Below the pieces are notes generated by a model. That model saw only the letters and a list, made by a program, of their open reading frames with translations. It was not told the origin of the DNA and searched no databases. The position numbers and the translations under genes are program-made. Of a stretch of 36,865 nt of DNA, positions 8,230 to 15,716 are shown one piece after another. Source of the DNA: an uncultured Gammaproteobacteria bacterium (GTDB taxonomy: Bacteria; Pseudomonadota; Gammaproteobacteria; Rariloculales; Rariloculaceae); the NCBI GenBank assembly GCA_946887385.1, contig CAMPKU010000009.1:1-36865 (forward strand), read 5' to 3'. Every line of letters starts with the position of its first letter. The stretch's first letter is position 1.

Positions 8230-9186
8230 TCAACGGCGGCCGCCCGCTTGCCCCCAGAAGTCGAAGAAGTTAAACCATTGCATAGGGGCCATCAAGCAAT
8301 GCTCTTCGAGGCGCGCGGCGTAACGCTCGACCGCGCGCTCGAGGGTTTCGCGGCGCTCCGAACGCGGCAGCACGAGCGGATCGGCGAACGGCTCGACAAA
8401 CACTCGATAGCGTCCGTCGATCTTCAAGAAAAAGAGCAGATACACGGGGCACTCGAGCAAGCTTGCGAGCACGAACGGCCCCTGAGGGAACGGCGCCGGT
8501 CGGCCGAGAAACGGGGCTTGCAACGATCGCTCCGTGTGCCGCACCGACACTCGATCGGCCAGCATTGCAATGTGCTCTCCGGCAGCAAGCTTGTCGCGCA
8601 GCATCGCCACGGAATCGGGCCCCAGCGAATCGATCTCGATCATGCGCTCGAGCGTTTGCGGGCTCGTGGCGGCTAACACGCTGTTCAGCGTCGGCGAGTT
8701 GCGCGTGTGCACGAGCGCGTTGATTCTCATTCCTCGCGTCTTGTCGCCGAAAGCGCGCAGCACCTCGAGGTTGCCGTGATGCGAGCCGATGAACAGAACC
8801 CCGCGGCCCGAGGTACGGAACGGCTCGAGCAGCGCGAAGTCCTCCGCCGTGACCAGGTGTGGGGGCGGCGCGTCCGCCCAGATCGCGACCCTGTCGAGCA
8901 TGCCGTGGCCGAACTGCACGAGGTGCCGGAAGACCGTCAAGCCGCGCGGCACCGGCCGGCCGAGCTCCTCACAGCGCGCGCGGATTGCGCGCAGATACTC
9001 GCGCGATGCCCGGCGTGCCTTGCCGGCGGTGAGGAAGAAATACGCCACCACCGGATACAGCAACACCGTGAAAGCAGCCCGTCCCAGCGTGCGATAGATC
9101 GCGAACAGCAAGCGAATGGCGAAGGGGCTGCCCCGCTCGTCGAGCTCGGCCCAGTGCGTGGCGCTGTCGACGGAGCGCGTATTCAC
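8230..9186 (-). CDS. LpxL/HtrB-like lysophospholipid-type acyltransferase in APE cluster
   Basis: 318 residues from GTG 9186, which overlaps the apeI stop by four bases (GTGA). A hydrophobic segment at ~37-53 gives an N-terminal membrane anchor. The acyltransferase motif is GSHHGNLE (His136 with Glu141, the HX4E form of the LpxL family), followed by IAMLADR. In several known APE clusters this domain is the C-terminal half of a protein with an N-terminal family-2 glycosyltransferase; here only the acyltransferase half is present. It probably moves the finished polyene, or a fatty acyl chain, onto a lipid or sugar acceptor at the inner membrane. The frame is open further upstream but that part overlaps apeI and is not homologous. 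Confidence 0.85.
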   Translation of the reverse strand: MNTRSVDSATHWAELDERGSPFAIRLLFAIYRTLGRAAFTVLLYPVVAYFFLTAGKARRASREYLRAIRARCEELGRPVPRGLTVFRHLVQFGHGMLDRVAIWADAPPPHLVTAEDFALLEPFRTSGRGVLFIGSHHGNLEVLRAFGDKTRGMRINALVHTRNSPTLNSVLAATSPQTLERMIEIDSLGPDSVAMLRDKLAAGEHIAMLADRVSVRHTERSLQAPFLGRPAPFPQGPFVLASLLECPVYLLFFLKIDGRYRVFVEPFADPLVLPRSERRETLERAVERYAARLEEHCLMAPMQWFNFFDFWGQAGGRR

Positions 9187-9533
9187 GCTGCGCTGCCGAA
9201 CGACAGCCGGCCGCTGCTGAAGCGCGCGTCGCCGCATGTGTAGGCGAAGTGCAGCTTGCCCTCGGCAGCAATCCACTTCAGCGTCAGCGTCGCAACCGCG
9301 CCCGGCAACATCGCCTGTTGAAACTTCAGTGCCTCCATGCGCGTGACCTCGGCCGGCACGCCGAGGAGCCGGTGTGCCGCCTCGATCGCCCACTTGAGCT
9401 GCACCACGCCGGGCACGACGGGTGCGTTCAAGAAGTGCCCCGCGAAGTACTCGAGGTCCGCAGGAATCGACACGCGCAACACCGCCTCGGGCGGGGTTAG
9501 GTGCTGCTCGAGGACGACGGGCTCCGTGCTCAT
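9183..9533 (-). CDS. apeI: Hotdog 3-hydroxyacyl-ACP dehydratase of aryl polyene pathway
   Basis: 116 residues. The hotdog helix and catalytic His are in AGHFLNAPVVPGVVQLKWA (His33), the FabZ/FabA-like G-H-F...P-x-VPG-V signature. ApeI is the second dehydratase subunit and pairs with ApeP. The ATG at 9533 overlaps the ligase stop by four bases (ATGA), and the stop overlaps the acyltransferase GTG by four. A longer in-frame reading to ~9944 overlaps the ligase gene and is not credible. Confidence 0.88.
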   Translation of the reverse strand: MSTEPVVLEQHLTPPEAVLRVSIPADLEYFAGHFLNAPVVPGVVQLKWAIEAAHRLLGVPAEVTRMEALKFQQAMLPGAVATLTLKWIAAEGKLHFAYTCGDARFSSGRLSFGSAA

Positions 9534-10861
9534 GGCTTGTGCGCAAACAGCTCGCCGAGCGCGGCGAGCTGGCGTTTGCCCTGAGCATCTACGGGAATCG
9601 TTGCGGGATAGCGGTACGCACGCGGCAGTGCCACCGCGTCGATTCGCCCGCGCAGCGCGCCGCGCAACGCCAGGCTCACCGCCCGTTTGCCGCGCTCGAG
9701 CAGCGCCGCCCGGCCGGATTCTGTCAGCTCCACAACCACGCCGACGTACTGCCTCCTGTCGTCCTCGAGCGCGACGGCCACGGCGTCCCGCACGTAAGCA
9801 TGCTCGAGCAGGCGCCGCTCGATCTCGGACAACGACACACGCTTGTCCTCGATCTTCGCAACGCGGTCGGACCGGCCGAGCAGCTCCAAGGTGCCGTCGG
9901 CATGCAAGCTCACGCGGTCGCCCATCGCCAGCCATTCGTCGCAACCGGAGAACGGCGAGCGGACTTCGAGCAGCTGCTGCGGCGCGCGCGCCTCAACCGC
10001 CGGCAAAAGTCGAAAGCGTTCGCTCGCCGTACGGCGCCACGCCACACCGCTCGTCTCCGTGCTGCCGTAAACCTCGAGCGCGGCTGCGCCGAGCACGCGC
10101 GGAACGTGCGCCGCGGCATCGGGCGGCAGGAACCCTCCGGAGCTGAACACGGCGCGCCACTGCGCGGAACCGGCCGGCAAATGGCCCACGCGCTTCAGCA
10201 TCGCCGGGCTCGAGATCAGCACGTTACCGCGACTCACGGGCCCGAGCAGCTGTTCGGGATACTCGAAGTCGAACGATGCGAACGGCCGTCGCGACAGCAA
10301 CGGCCATAGAGCCCGGAACAAGAACCCGTAGACGTGCCGATGCGACACGGTGGCGAACACGCGTCCGTCCGACAGCTCCGCGCCCCACGCGGACTCGAGC
10401 GCCGCAAGCTCGCTTTCGACGTTCACGAGCCGGCGATGAGTATGCTTCGGCGTGCCGGTGGAACCCGACGTGTACAGCACGAGCGCTGCAGACGACGCGA
10501 TCGCGCCGAGCGGTTGGCGCGCCGGCGGAAGCTGCTGCCAGACGATCCGGCTAGGCGCCGCCGTCGAGTCGCCGGCGAATTCGATCACGCCGTCGAGCGC
10601 TGCCGAATCGAGTGTTGCGAGCAACGGCCGCGGCGCGAGCACGGCCGTCCTTCCGGCCGCCCAACAACCGAGCAGGGCCGCCACGAAATCAAACGTGTCG
10701 TCGAGATTCAGTGCCCAACGCTCGCCATCGAAATCACGCAACCTTGCGGCGACTTGCGCGGCGACGGCCAGAAGCTCTGCCGCGTTGCGCTCGCGACCGT
10801 CGCGGCCGAAGCACACCACACGGTCCGTATCATCCGCGAGCAAGGATGCAAGGCGGCTCAC
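9530..10861 (-). CDS. apeH: AMP-dependent acyl/aryl-ACP ligase of aryl polyene pathway
   Basis: 443 residues from GTG 10861, which overlaps the stop of the COG4648 gene by four bases (GTGA). Adenylate-forming enzyme: P-loop-like LYTSGSTGTPK at 129-139, VYGSTETSG at 264-272, then MGDRVSLH and the C-terminal hinge around GRSDRVAKIEDKRVSLSEIE. In APE systems this enzyme activates the aromatic starter acid (for example a 4-hydroxybenzoate- or cinnamate-type acid) and loads it on the ACP. The protein is short for the superfamily (usually 500+), as is usual for ApeH-like ligases. The starter cannot be told from sequence. Confidence 0.88.
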   Translation of the reverse strand: MSRLASLLADDTDRVVCFGRDGRERNAAELLAVAAQVAARLRDFDGERWALNLDDTFDFVAALLGCWAAGRTAVLAPRPLLATLDSAALDGVIEFAGDSTAAPSRIVWQQLPPARQPLGAIASSAALVLYTSGSTGTPKHTHRRLVNVESELAALESAWGAELSDGRVFATVSHRHVYGFLFRALWPLLSRRPFASFDFEYPEQLLGPVSRGNVLISSPAMLKRVGHLPAGSAQWRAVFSSGGFLPPDAAAHVPRVLGAAALEVYGSTETSGVAWRRTASERFRLLPAVEARAPQQLLEVRSPFSGCDEWLAMGDRVSLHADGTLELLGRSDRVAKIEDKRVSLSEIERRLLEHAYVRDAVAVALEDDRRQYVGVVVELTESGRAALLERGKRAVSLALRGALRGRIDAVALPRAYRYPATIPVDAQGKRQLAALGELFAHKP

Positions 10862-11448
10862 AGTGCGCGCCTCGTTCTCAATAGCGAGCGGACGGCCAGC
10901 TCGGCGAGAAATAGCGCGCCGATCAGCAAATAGGCGATGAAGCCGTTGTAGAGCGCCCAGGTCTTGAGCGGGGTGGCGACCGCCGTATACAGCGCAACGG
11001 CGCCGTTCAGCACGAAGAACACGCTCCACACGATCGTGACGCGGCGCGTGTAGGTGATTGCCGCGGGCGACAACGCCGGCTCACGAATACGAGCGATGCG
11101 CTCGATGACGGTGGGCGGACGCCACAGACTCGCCGCGAACACGCCGAGCAGCACTGCGTTGACCAGCACGGGGTAGAACAGCATGGCCGAGCTGCTATTC
11201 CGCCAATAGCTCACGGCCGCGAGAAGCACGCCGCCGATGCAGACGAGCACGGCGCTGTAGCCGCCAACGGAGAGCCCGCCGCGCACGCGCAGCACGACGA
11301 GCCGAGCAACGCACACGAGCCCTAAGGCGAAGGCGATGCCGGCCGCACCTAAACGCCCAATCGCCGTATAGACGAGCAACGGATACGACGCGAGAGCGAT
11401 ACCGGCCAGAGCCGATAGCGACGTACCGACCGTACGCGCGAGCGGCAC
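10858..11448 (-). CDS. COG4648 membrane protein of aryl polyene cluster
   Basis: 196 residues with about five to six hydrophobic segments (starting at ~12, 36, 62, 91, 137 and 165) and the conserved central FYPVLVNAVLLGVFAASLW followed by PPTVIERIAR. This is the COG4648 family, found almost only beside ACP and ligase genes in aryl polyene-like clusters; its role is unknown, perhaps anchoring the synthase at the membrane. It starts at GTG 11448, 27 bases after the ACP stop, and ends overlapping the ligase start. Confidence 0.85.
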   Translation of the reverse strand: MPLARTVGTSLSALAGIALASYPLLVYTAIGRLGAAGIAFALGLVCVARLVVLRVRGGLSVGGYSAVLVCIGGVLLAAVSYWRNSSSAMLFYPVLVNAVLLGVFAASLWRPPTVIERIARIREPALSPAAITYTRRVTIVWSVFFVLNGAVALYTAVATPLKTWALYNGFIAYLLIGALFLAELAVRSLLRTRRAL

Positions 11449-11475
11449 GCGCGCGCTCAGGGCGCCGAGGAGGCG

Positions 11476-11736
11476 CTAGGAGTGGCCATGATGGCCGATG
11501 AAGCGAGCCAGATTCGCGATGGAGCCGAAGTGCTTACGAATCGTCTCGGCATCCCCGTCCATCTTGACGTCGTACTTCTTGCGGATCGCAATACCGAATT
11601 CGAGCGCATCGATCGAGTCAAGGCCCAAACCTTCGCCGAACAACGGCGCTCCGCTATCGATCTGCTCGACGCTGATGTCTTCAAGATTCAAGACTTCGAT
11701 CAGTAGCTGTTTGAGCTCCCGTTCAAGCTCCTGCAT
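11476..11736 (-). CDS. Acyl carrier protein of aryl polyene synthase
   Basis: 86 residues. The phosphopantetheine attachment site is Ser41 in GEGLGLDSIDALEFG; the surrounding four-helix acidic pattern is standard. It carries the aryl starter and the growing polyene. Known APE clusters carry two adjacent ACPs (ApeE and ApeF); only one is found here, so I do not choose between those names. A strong ribosome site AAGGAGA lies about 9 bases before the ATG. The DSI motif rather than DSL is typical of this family. The Sfp-type transferase at 15717-16430 is the likely activating enzyme. Confidence 0.93.
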   Translation of the reverse strand: MQELERELKQLLIEVLNLEDISVEQIDSGAPLFGEGLGLDSIDALEFGIAIRKKYDVKMDGDAETIRKHFGSIANLARFIGHHGHS

Positions 11737-11915
11737 CTAGCGGAGTCTCCTTGGCATTTTGCGCGCTCTGCGGCGCTAGCTTTCGGGCCATGATCGTGGC
11801 TTACGCGGGCCGCCCGAGTCGTCGCGCGCGTACGCTAGCATTCGCGCTCGCCGCAAGGCAAGGAAACGGCTCGCACCAGCACGGATTGCGCCGCCGCGCG
11901 AAAGTGGGATCGTCG
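11737..11915 (-). other. 179-base gap within the APE operon, no gene recognised
   Basis: This is by far the largest gap in an operon whose other genes mostly overlap or lie within ~35 bases. All three minus-strand frames were read and none shows an ACP or acyltransferase motif. It could hold an internal promoter for the ACP, a processing site, or the scar of a lost gene: in several known clusters an acyltransferase (apeD) sits between apeC and the ACPs. The only clear element is the AAGGAGA ribosome site just before the ACP. Confidence 0.5.
11745..11751 (-). promoter_or_regulatory. Strong Shine-Dalgarno before the ACP gene
   Basis: Read on the minus strand the sequence is AAGGAGA, about 8-9 bases from the ATG at 11736. 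It is the best ribosome site in the operon, in line with the need for ACP in excess over the enzymes. Confidence 0.65.
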
Positions 11916-12632
11916 CTACTTGGCCATTCGGCGCCAGAGCCACCCTTGGCTGCCGGCCGTCAAGGCAAGAACCGGCCGAGCCGACAACACCCATGCCATG
12001 AACAGCGGCGCCAGCGGCGAGGCCGATTCTTCGCCCGACGGCTCGCTTACCTCGAGCCTGATCCCCCCGCTCGCCGCTGCTCGGAGCAGCAAGGCGAGCG
12101 CATAGGCGCGCGGCTCCTGGTGCGTGTACGGCCGGTACTCGCTGGACAGCTCCTCGTCGTAGCAGGCGAGAAGCACAAGCTTGTCCGGATGGGCCGAAAG
12201 CATGGCCTGCGACTCGATCCAACCATAGGCGAACGTGCCGGCGCCGGCCGCCAACGACGTGGCCGGGGCATGGCTGGCCGTGATGATCGTGAAGAGGCCG
12301 GCGCTCGCGTTGTGCACGGACTGGCTGAAGCTCGTGGGCGACAGCTCGGCGCGCGAAACGAGCGCAGCCAACAGCTCTCGCGTGCGCTCGAGCTCGCCAT
12401 GCTGAGAACAGAAGACGAGAAAATCGGGCCGCGCGTCTCGCGTCGCTTCGAGCGCCGTTTGCACGGCCATCTTCGACAGCTTGCTCATACGACGGCGATA
12501 GGCCGCAGGAATCGCGTCGTCCGGAACGGAGCTCGCGGCCTGCTTCGTGACAGCTGCGGGCGGCCATTGCGTCGGCTCGCGCGTCTCTGGAGACCAAAAA
12601 GACCAGCCCACGATTTCGAGCGCAGTCGACAT
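11916..12632 (-). CDS. apeC: Ketosynthase-like chain length factor of aryl polyene pathway
   Basis: 238 residues from ATG 12632. It is the short ketoacyl-synthase N-terminal-type family (Ketoacyl-synt_2) annotated as chain length factor. Residues ~70-80 (FLVFCSQHGE) and SFSQSVHNASAGLFTI at 101-116 are the family hallmarks; there is no TACSS active-site cysteine and no C-terminal HGT/GH histidines, so it cannot condense by itself. In the characterised system ApeC pairs with ApeO to form the active heterodimer that sets polyene length. It is the first gene of the minus-strand operon. In characterised clusters too the gene is short, so the length is not a truncation. Confidence 0.85.
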   Translation of the reverse strand: MSTALEIVGWSFWSPETREPTQWPPAAVTKQAASSVPDDAIPAAYRRRMSKLSKMAVQTALEATRDARPDFLVFCSQHGELERTRELLAALVSRAELSPTSFSQSVHNASAGLFTIITASHAPATSLAAGAGTFAYGWIESQAMLSAHPDKLVLLACYDEELSSEYRPYTHQEPRAYALALLLRAAASGGIRLEVSEPSGEESASPLAPLFMAWVLSARPVLALTAGSQGWLWRRMAK

Positions 12633-12702
12633 CTGCGGACTATATACTTGGCGCCGATCGACCGTGATGGTCCGGTGCGATCGACGGGGATCGCGGCAAC
12701 CG
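12633..12702. promoter_or_regulatory. Divergent promoter region of the APE biosynthesis and export operons
   Basis: Only 70 bases separate the divergent starts of apeC and the LolA-like gene. Near the apeC side lies an AT-rich, near-palindromic ACTATATACT (12639-12648) in otherwise GC-rich DNA: it offers TATACT as a -10 on the plus strand and TATAGT on the minus strand. Neither has a convincing -35. Three GATCG words at 12656, 12678 and 12689 are spaced 22 and 11 bases, on one face of the helix, and could be operator half-sites. The co-regulation of synthesis and export is an inference from the shared region. Confidence 0.45.
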
Positions 12703-13347
12703 ATGCAACACCGGAGTTTCAGCGCCCGGCGCGCCGCGGCACTGCTAACCGTCTTCGCGGCTACAGCCGCGAGCGCGGCACCGGATAGCGACACATTGAT
12801 CGCGAGTCTGGCACGCCCGCCGCCGGCCAGCGTGGTGTTTGCCGAAATTCGCTTCTCGTCGCTGCTGCGCGAACCGCTGGTTGTAAGCGGCAGACTGGAT
12901 TACGAACGCGCCGGCGTTTTGCAGCGCCACGTCGAGATTCCGTATCGCGAGCGCACCATCATTAGCGACGAAGCCGTACGCATCGAACGCGACGGCGAGC
13001 CGGTACGAACGTTTGCCTTACGGCGTGCACCCGAGCTTCGTGGGTTGCTGACGGTGATGAGCGGCCTCTTGGCCGGCGACGCCTCTCTTATCGCCGCGCA
13101 CTTCGACGTGACGGCGTTCGGCGACGACGCGCAGTGGCGCCTCGATCTCGTTCCCGCCGACGCGCGGCTGCGGCGGCACGTCAGCGAGATCGTCATTGCA
13201 GGCAGCGATGCAGAACCGCACTGCTTCGTCATCCGCGGCGACCGCAGCGGCGCCGCCAGCATCATGCTGCTCGGCGCGGCCGCCAATTGGCCGCTTGCGC
13301 CGCCCCCCGCGATGCCGGAGCTGCTCGACCGCTGCGGCGCCGAATGA
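12703..13347 (+). CDS. LolA-like periplasmic carrier of the APE cluster
   Basis: 214 residues with a signal peptide (MQHRSFSARRAAALLTVFA..., cleavage about residue 26). The mature part has the LolA-related pattern: DTLIASLARPPPASVVFAE at the start, then 'RFSSLLREPLVVSGRLDYERAGVLQRHV' and 'GDDAQWRLDLVPAD..L'. In APE clusters such a protein accompanies the MMPL exporter and is thought to carry the lipid-linked polyene across the periplasm, as LolA carries lipoproteins. The ATG at 12703 has GGGGA about 12 bases upstream. An upstream ATG at 12667 would add 12 charged residues before the signal peptide and is less likely. The stop overlaps the exporter start (ATGA). Confidence 0.85.
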   Translation: MQHRSFSARRAAALLTVFAATAASAAPDSDTLIASLARPPPASVVFAEIRFSSLLREPLVVSGRLDYERAGVLQRHVEIPYRERTIISDEAVRIERDGEPVRTFALRRAPELRGLLTVMSGLLAGDASLIAAHFDVTAFGDDAQWRLDLVPADARLRRHVSEIVIAGSDAEPHCFVIRGDRSGAASIMLLGAAANWPLAPPPAMPELLDRCGAE

Positions 13348-15698
13348 AACGCAGCCGCGCGGCCCTGCTGCTGCTCGGCGCGTGGCTGGCGTCGCTCGCG
13401 GCGCTCGGCCTCTTCATCGAGCGCCGCCTCGACATAAGCTCCGATTTGCGGCTGTTCCTCCCCGCCCCGACGACCGCGGAGGAACGCCTGCTGCTCGATG
13501 CCATCGGCGAAGGCCCGGCTTCGCGCCTGCTCGTGGTCACGCTGGAGAACGCGGCTCCCGAGGAGCTTGCCGCAACCTCGAGCGCGTTGGCCGAATCGCT
13601 GCGCAGCAACGAGCAGTTCCGTTTCGTAGCCAACGGCGAGCTCGGCGTCGAGGCGGTTCCCGAAGCGCTGTTGCCATACCGTTATCTATTGGCGGCCGAC
13701 GACAGCGCTCGGGCGTTCGACCGCGAGCGCTTACGCGCAGCGCTGCAAGCGCGCACCCGCGATCTCGCCCTGCCCGGCGGTTTCGCTCTGGAGTGGCTGA
13801 TCGAGCGCGACCCCACACTTCTGACCGTTGCGCTTCTCGAGCAATGGCAACCCGTGGGCGAGCCGCGCCGCGAGCTCGACGTTTGGTTCGACGCGGCGGG
13901 CGAACGCGCGCTGCTCGTGGCCGAAACGTACGCCGCCGCATTCGATCCGGCCGGGCAACGCGCGGCGCTCACGGCGCTCGGCGCCGCGTTCGCGGCTTCG
14001 CGCACGCTGCCCGGCATGACGCTGACGGCGAGCGGCGCCGGCAGTTTCTCGGTGCTCATGGAAACAAGAACGCGCGCGGCCGCCGAAAATCTCGCTGCCT
14101 GGGCCACCATCGGAATGGCCTTGCTGATGCTCATCGCCTATCGGCGCATCGGCGCTTTGATCTTGAGCGCGTTGCCGCTAGCGAGCGCAGCCGTCGCGGG
14201 CCTGGCAGCCGTGAGCGCACTGTTCGGCTCCGTGCATGGGATCACGCTAGCGTTCGGATTCACGCTGATCGGCGTTGCGCAAGATTATCCGCTGCACGTG
14301 CTCAGCCATCAGCGTCCCGGCATCGAGCCACGCGTTGTCGCGCGCGGTTTGTGGCCCACGCTCGCAACCGGCGTCGCCAGCACGTGCGTCGCTTATCTCA
14401 CATTCTGGTTCAGCGGCGTGGCGGGACTCAAACAGCTGGCGTGCTTCACGGTGGTGGGCCTGGCCGTGGCAGCGGCCGCCACGCGCTACTTGCTGCCGCT
14501 ACTCATGACGCAAGGCGCACGCGACTACGGCCGGTCCACCTTGCTCGCGCGCATCGATCGCAACTTCGCTTCCGTGCCGCGAGCGCGCTGGACCGTGCCG
14601 GCGGTCGCCGCGGCGTGCGTCGCGGCGTGCGTCGCGGCGATTGCGCTCGCGCCGCAGCCGTTCTGGGAATCCAATCTCGGCGCACTCACGCCCGTGCCCG
14701 CCAGCTTGCTCGAGCGCGACCGTGCGCTGCGCTCGCAGCTCGGTACGGCCGACGCGCGCCACCTGCTCGTAGTGAAAGCTGCCACGGCCGATGCAGCGCT
14801 CGCGGCACTCGAGGCGCTCACACCCGAGCTCGAGCAGCTCGTCGGCGCCGGCGCCGTCGCTGCATACGATCATGCCGCGCGCTATGTGCCGTCGTCCGCC
14901 ACGCAGCGGGAGCGTCAAGCTCAGCTGCCGCCCGCAAACGCGCTGCGCGCCGCGCTCGACGCCGCCGCCGACGGCACGGGGTTGCGTGCCGCCGCATTCG
15001 AGGCGTTCCTTACCGACATAGAGCGCGCGCGCTCGCTGCCCCCGCTGACGCCGGCGGCCGTGAGCGGGCTGCCCGCGTTCGGCAGCAGAATCGACACGCT
15101 GCTCCGAACGGACGCCGACTCGACAGTCGCGCTCGTCACGTTCAGCGCCGTGCACGACGTTGCCGCGCTCGAAGCGCTCGCGCAGCGCAGCGGCGCTGCC
15201 ACGCTGCTCGACGTTCGAGCGGCATCCGAGAGCCTGGTCGCGGAGCAGCGCGATCGCATGCTCGCGAGTCTCGCGGCCGGCGGCGTGCTGCTGCTCGCGA
15301 TCATCGCTCTGGCGCTGCGCGACCGGCGCCGCGTAACGCGGGTGCTCACGCCGCTCGTGCTCACCACTTTGCTCGTGGTGGCAGCTTTGCAGGCGGCCGG
15401 CGTCTCGCTGAACCTGTTTCATCTGATTTCGCTGATTCTTGCGGCCGGACTAGGCCTCGATTACGCGCTGTTCTTCGAGCGCGCGGCCCACGATTCGGCA
15501 GAGCAAGCGCGCACGCTGCATGCGGTGCTGGCGTGCGCTTGCTCCACACTTTTGGTGTTCTCGCTGCTGGCGGCGGCGGACTTGCCTGTGCTGCGCGCGA
15601 TCGGCGCACCCGTGGCGCTCGGCGTCGTGGCCAATTTCGTGCTCTCGCTGCTCTTGGCCGGCGGCGCGCCCCGCTCGGCTGCGCGGGAGCCCGCTTAG
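13344..15698 (+). CDS. MMPL/RND-family exporter of the APE cluster
   Basis: 784 residues from ATG 13344, overlapping the LolA-like stop by four bases. Topology is MMPL-type in two halves: TM1 at ~5-25, a periplasmic domain to ~245, five or so TM segments to ~390, TM at ~415-435, a second periplasmic domain to ~640, then five TM to the end. The GVAQDYPLHVLSHQR and GLGLDYALFFERA segments are the paired RND TM4-type motifs with Asp. It is a predicted inner-membrane, proton-driven exporter of the polyene lipid. It lies with the LolA-like gene, divergent to the biosynthetic operon, and ends 18 bases from the convergent PPTase gene. Confidence 0.88.
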   Translation: MKRSRAALLLLGAWLASLAALGLFIERRLDISSDLRLFLPAPTTAEERLLLDAIGEGPASRLLVVTLENAAPEELAATSSALAESLRSNEQFRFVANGELGVEAVPEALLPYRYLLAADDSARAFDRERLRAALQARTRDLALPGGFALEWLIERDPTLLTVALLEQWQPVGEPRRELDVWFDAAGERALLVAETYAAAFDPAGQRAALTALGAAFAASRTLPGMTLTASGAGSFSVLMETRTRAAAENLAAWATIGMALLMLIAYRRIGALILSALPLASAAVAGLAAVSALFGSVHGITLAFGFTLIGVAQDYPLHVLSHQRPGIEPRVVARGLWPTLATGVASTCVAYLTFWFSGVAGLKQLACFTVVGLAVAAAATRYLLPLLMTQGARDYGRSTLLARIDRNFASVPRARWTVPAVAAACVAACVAAIALAPQPFWESNLGALTPVPASLLERDRALRSQLGTADARHLLVVKAATADAALAALEALTPELEQLVGAGAVAAYDHAARYVPSSATQRERQAQLPPANALRAALDAAADGTGLRAAAFEAFLTDIERARSLPPLTPAAVSGLPAFGSRIDTLLRTDADSTVALVTFSAVHDVAALEALAQRSGAATLLDVRAASESLVAEQRDRMLASLAAGGVLLLAIIALALRDRRRVTRVLTPLVLTTLLVVAALQAAGVSLNLFHLISLILAAGLGLDYALFFERAAHDSAEQARTLHAVLACACSTLLVFSLLAAADLPVLRAIGAPVALGVVANFVLSLLLAGGAPRSAAREPA
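14609..14640 (+). repeat. 12-bp tandem repeat in a membrane-helix codon run
   Basis: CGCGGCGTGCGT occurs twice in tandem with a partial third copy, coding the Ala-Ala-Cys-Val repeats of a transmembrane helix of the exporter. It is probably a replication-slippage duplication tolerated in a hydrophobic helix. Confidence 0.6.
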
Positions 15699-15711
15699 CG
15701 CCGCGCGGCGC
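15698..15711. terminator. GC palindrome between convergent genes
   Basis: GCGCCGCGCGGCGC is a perfect 14-base palindrome directly after the exporter stop and 5 bases before the PPTase stop. It could pair in either transcript and act as a bidirectional terminator or pause, but it has no loop and no T-run. Confidence 0.25.
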
Positions 15712-15716
15712 GCACG

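Noticed and set aside
11737..11915. Hidden second ACP in the operon gap
   Set aside because: The gap is too short and no frame shows a DSx phosphopantetheine motif.
14499..15422. Minus-strand open frame of ~300 codons inside the exporter gene
   Set aside because: Antisense shadow with no recognisable domain; rich in Arg, Glu and Gly from the complement of Ala/Leu codons.
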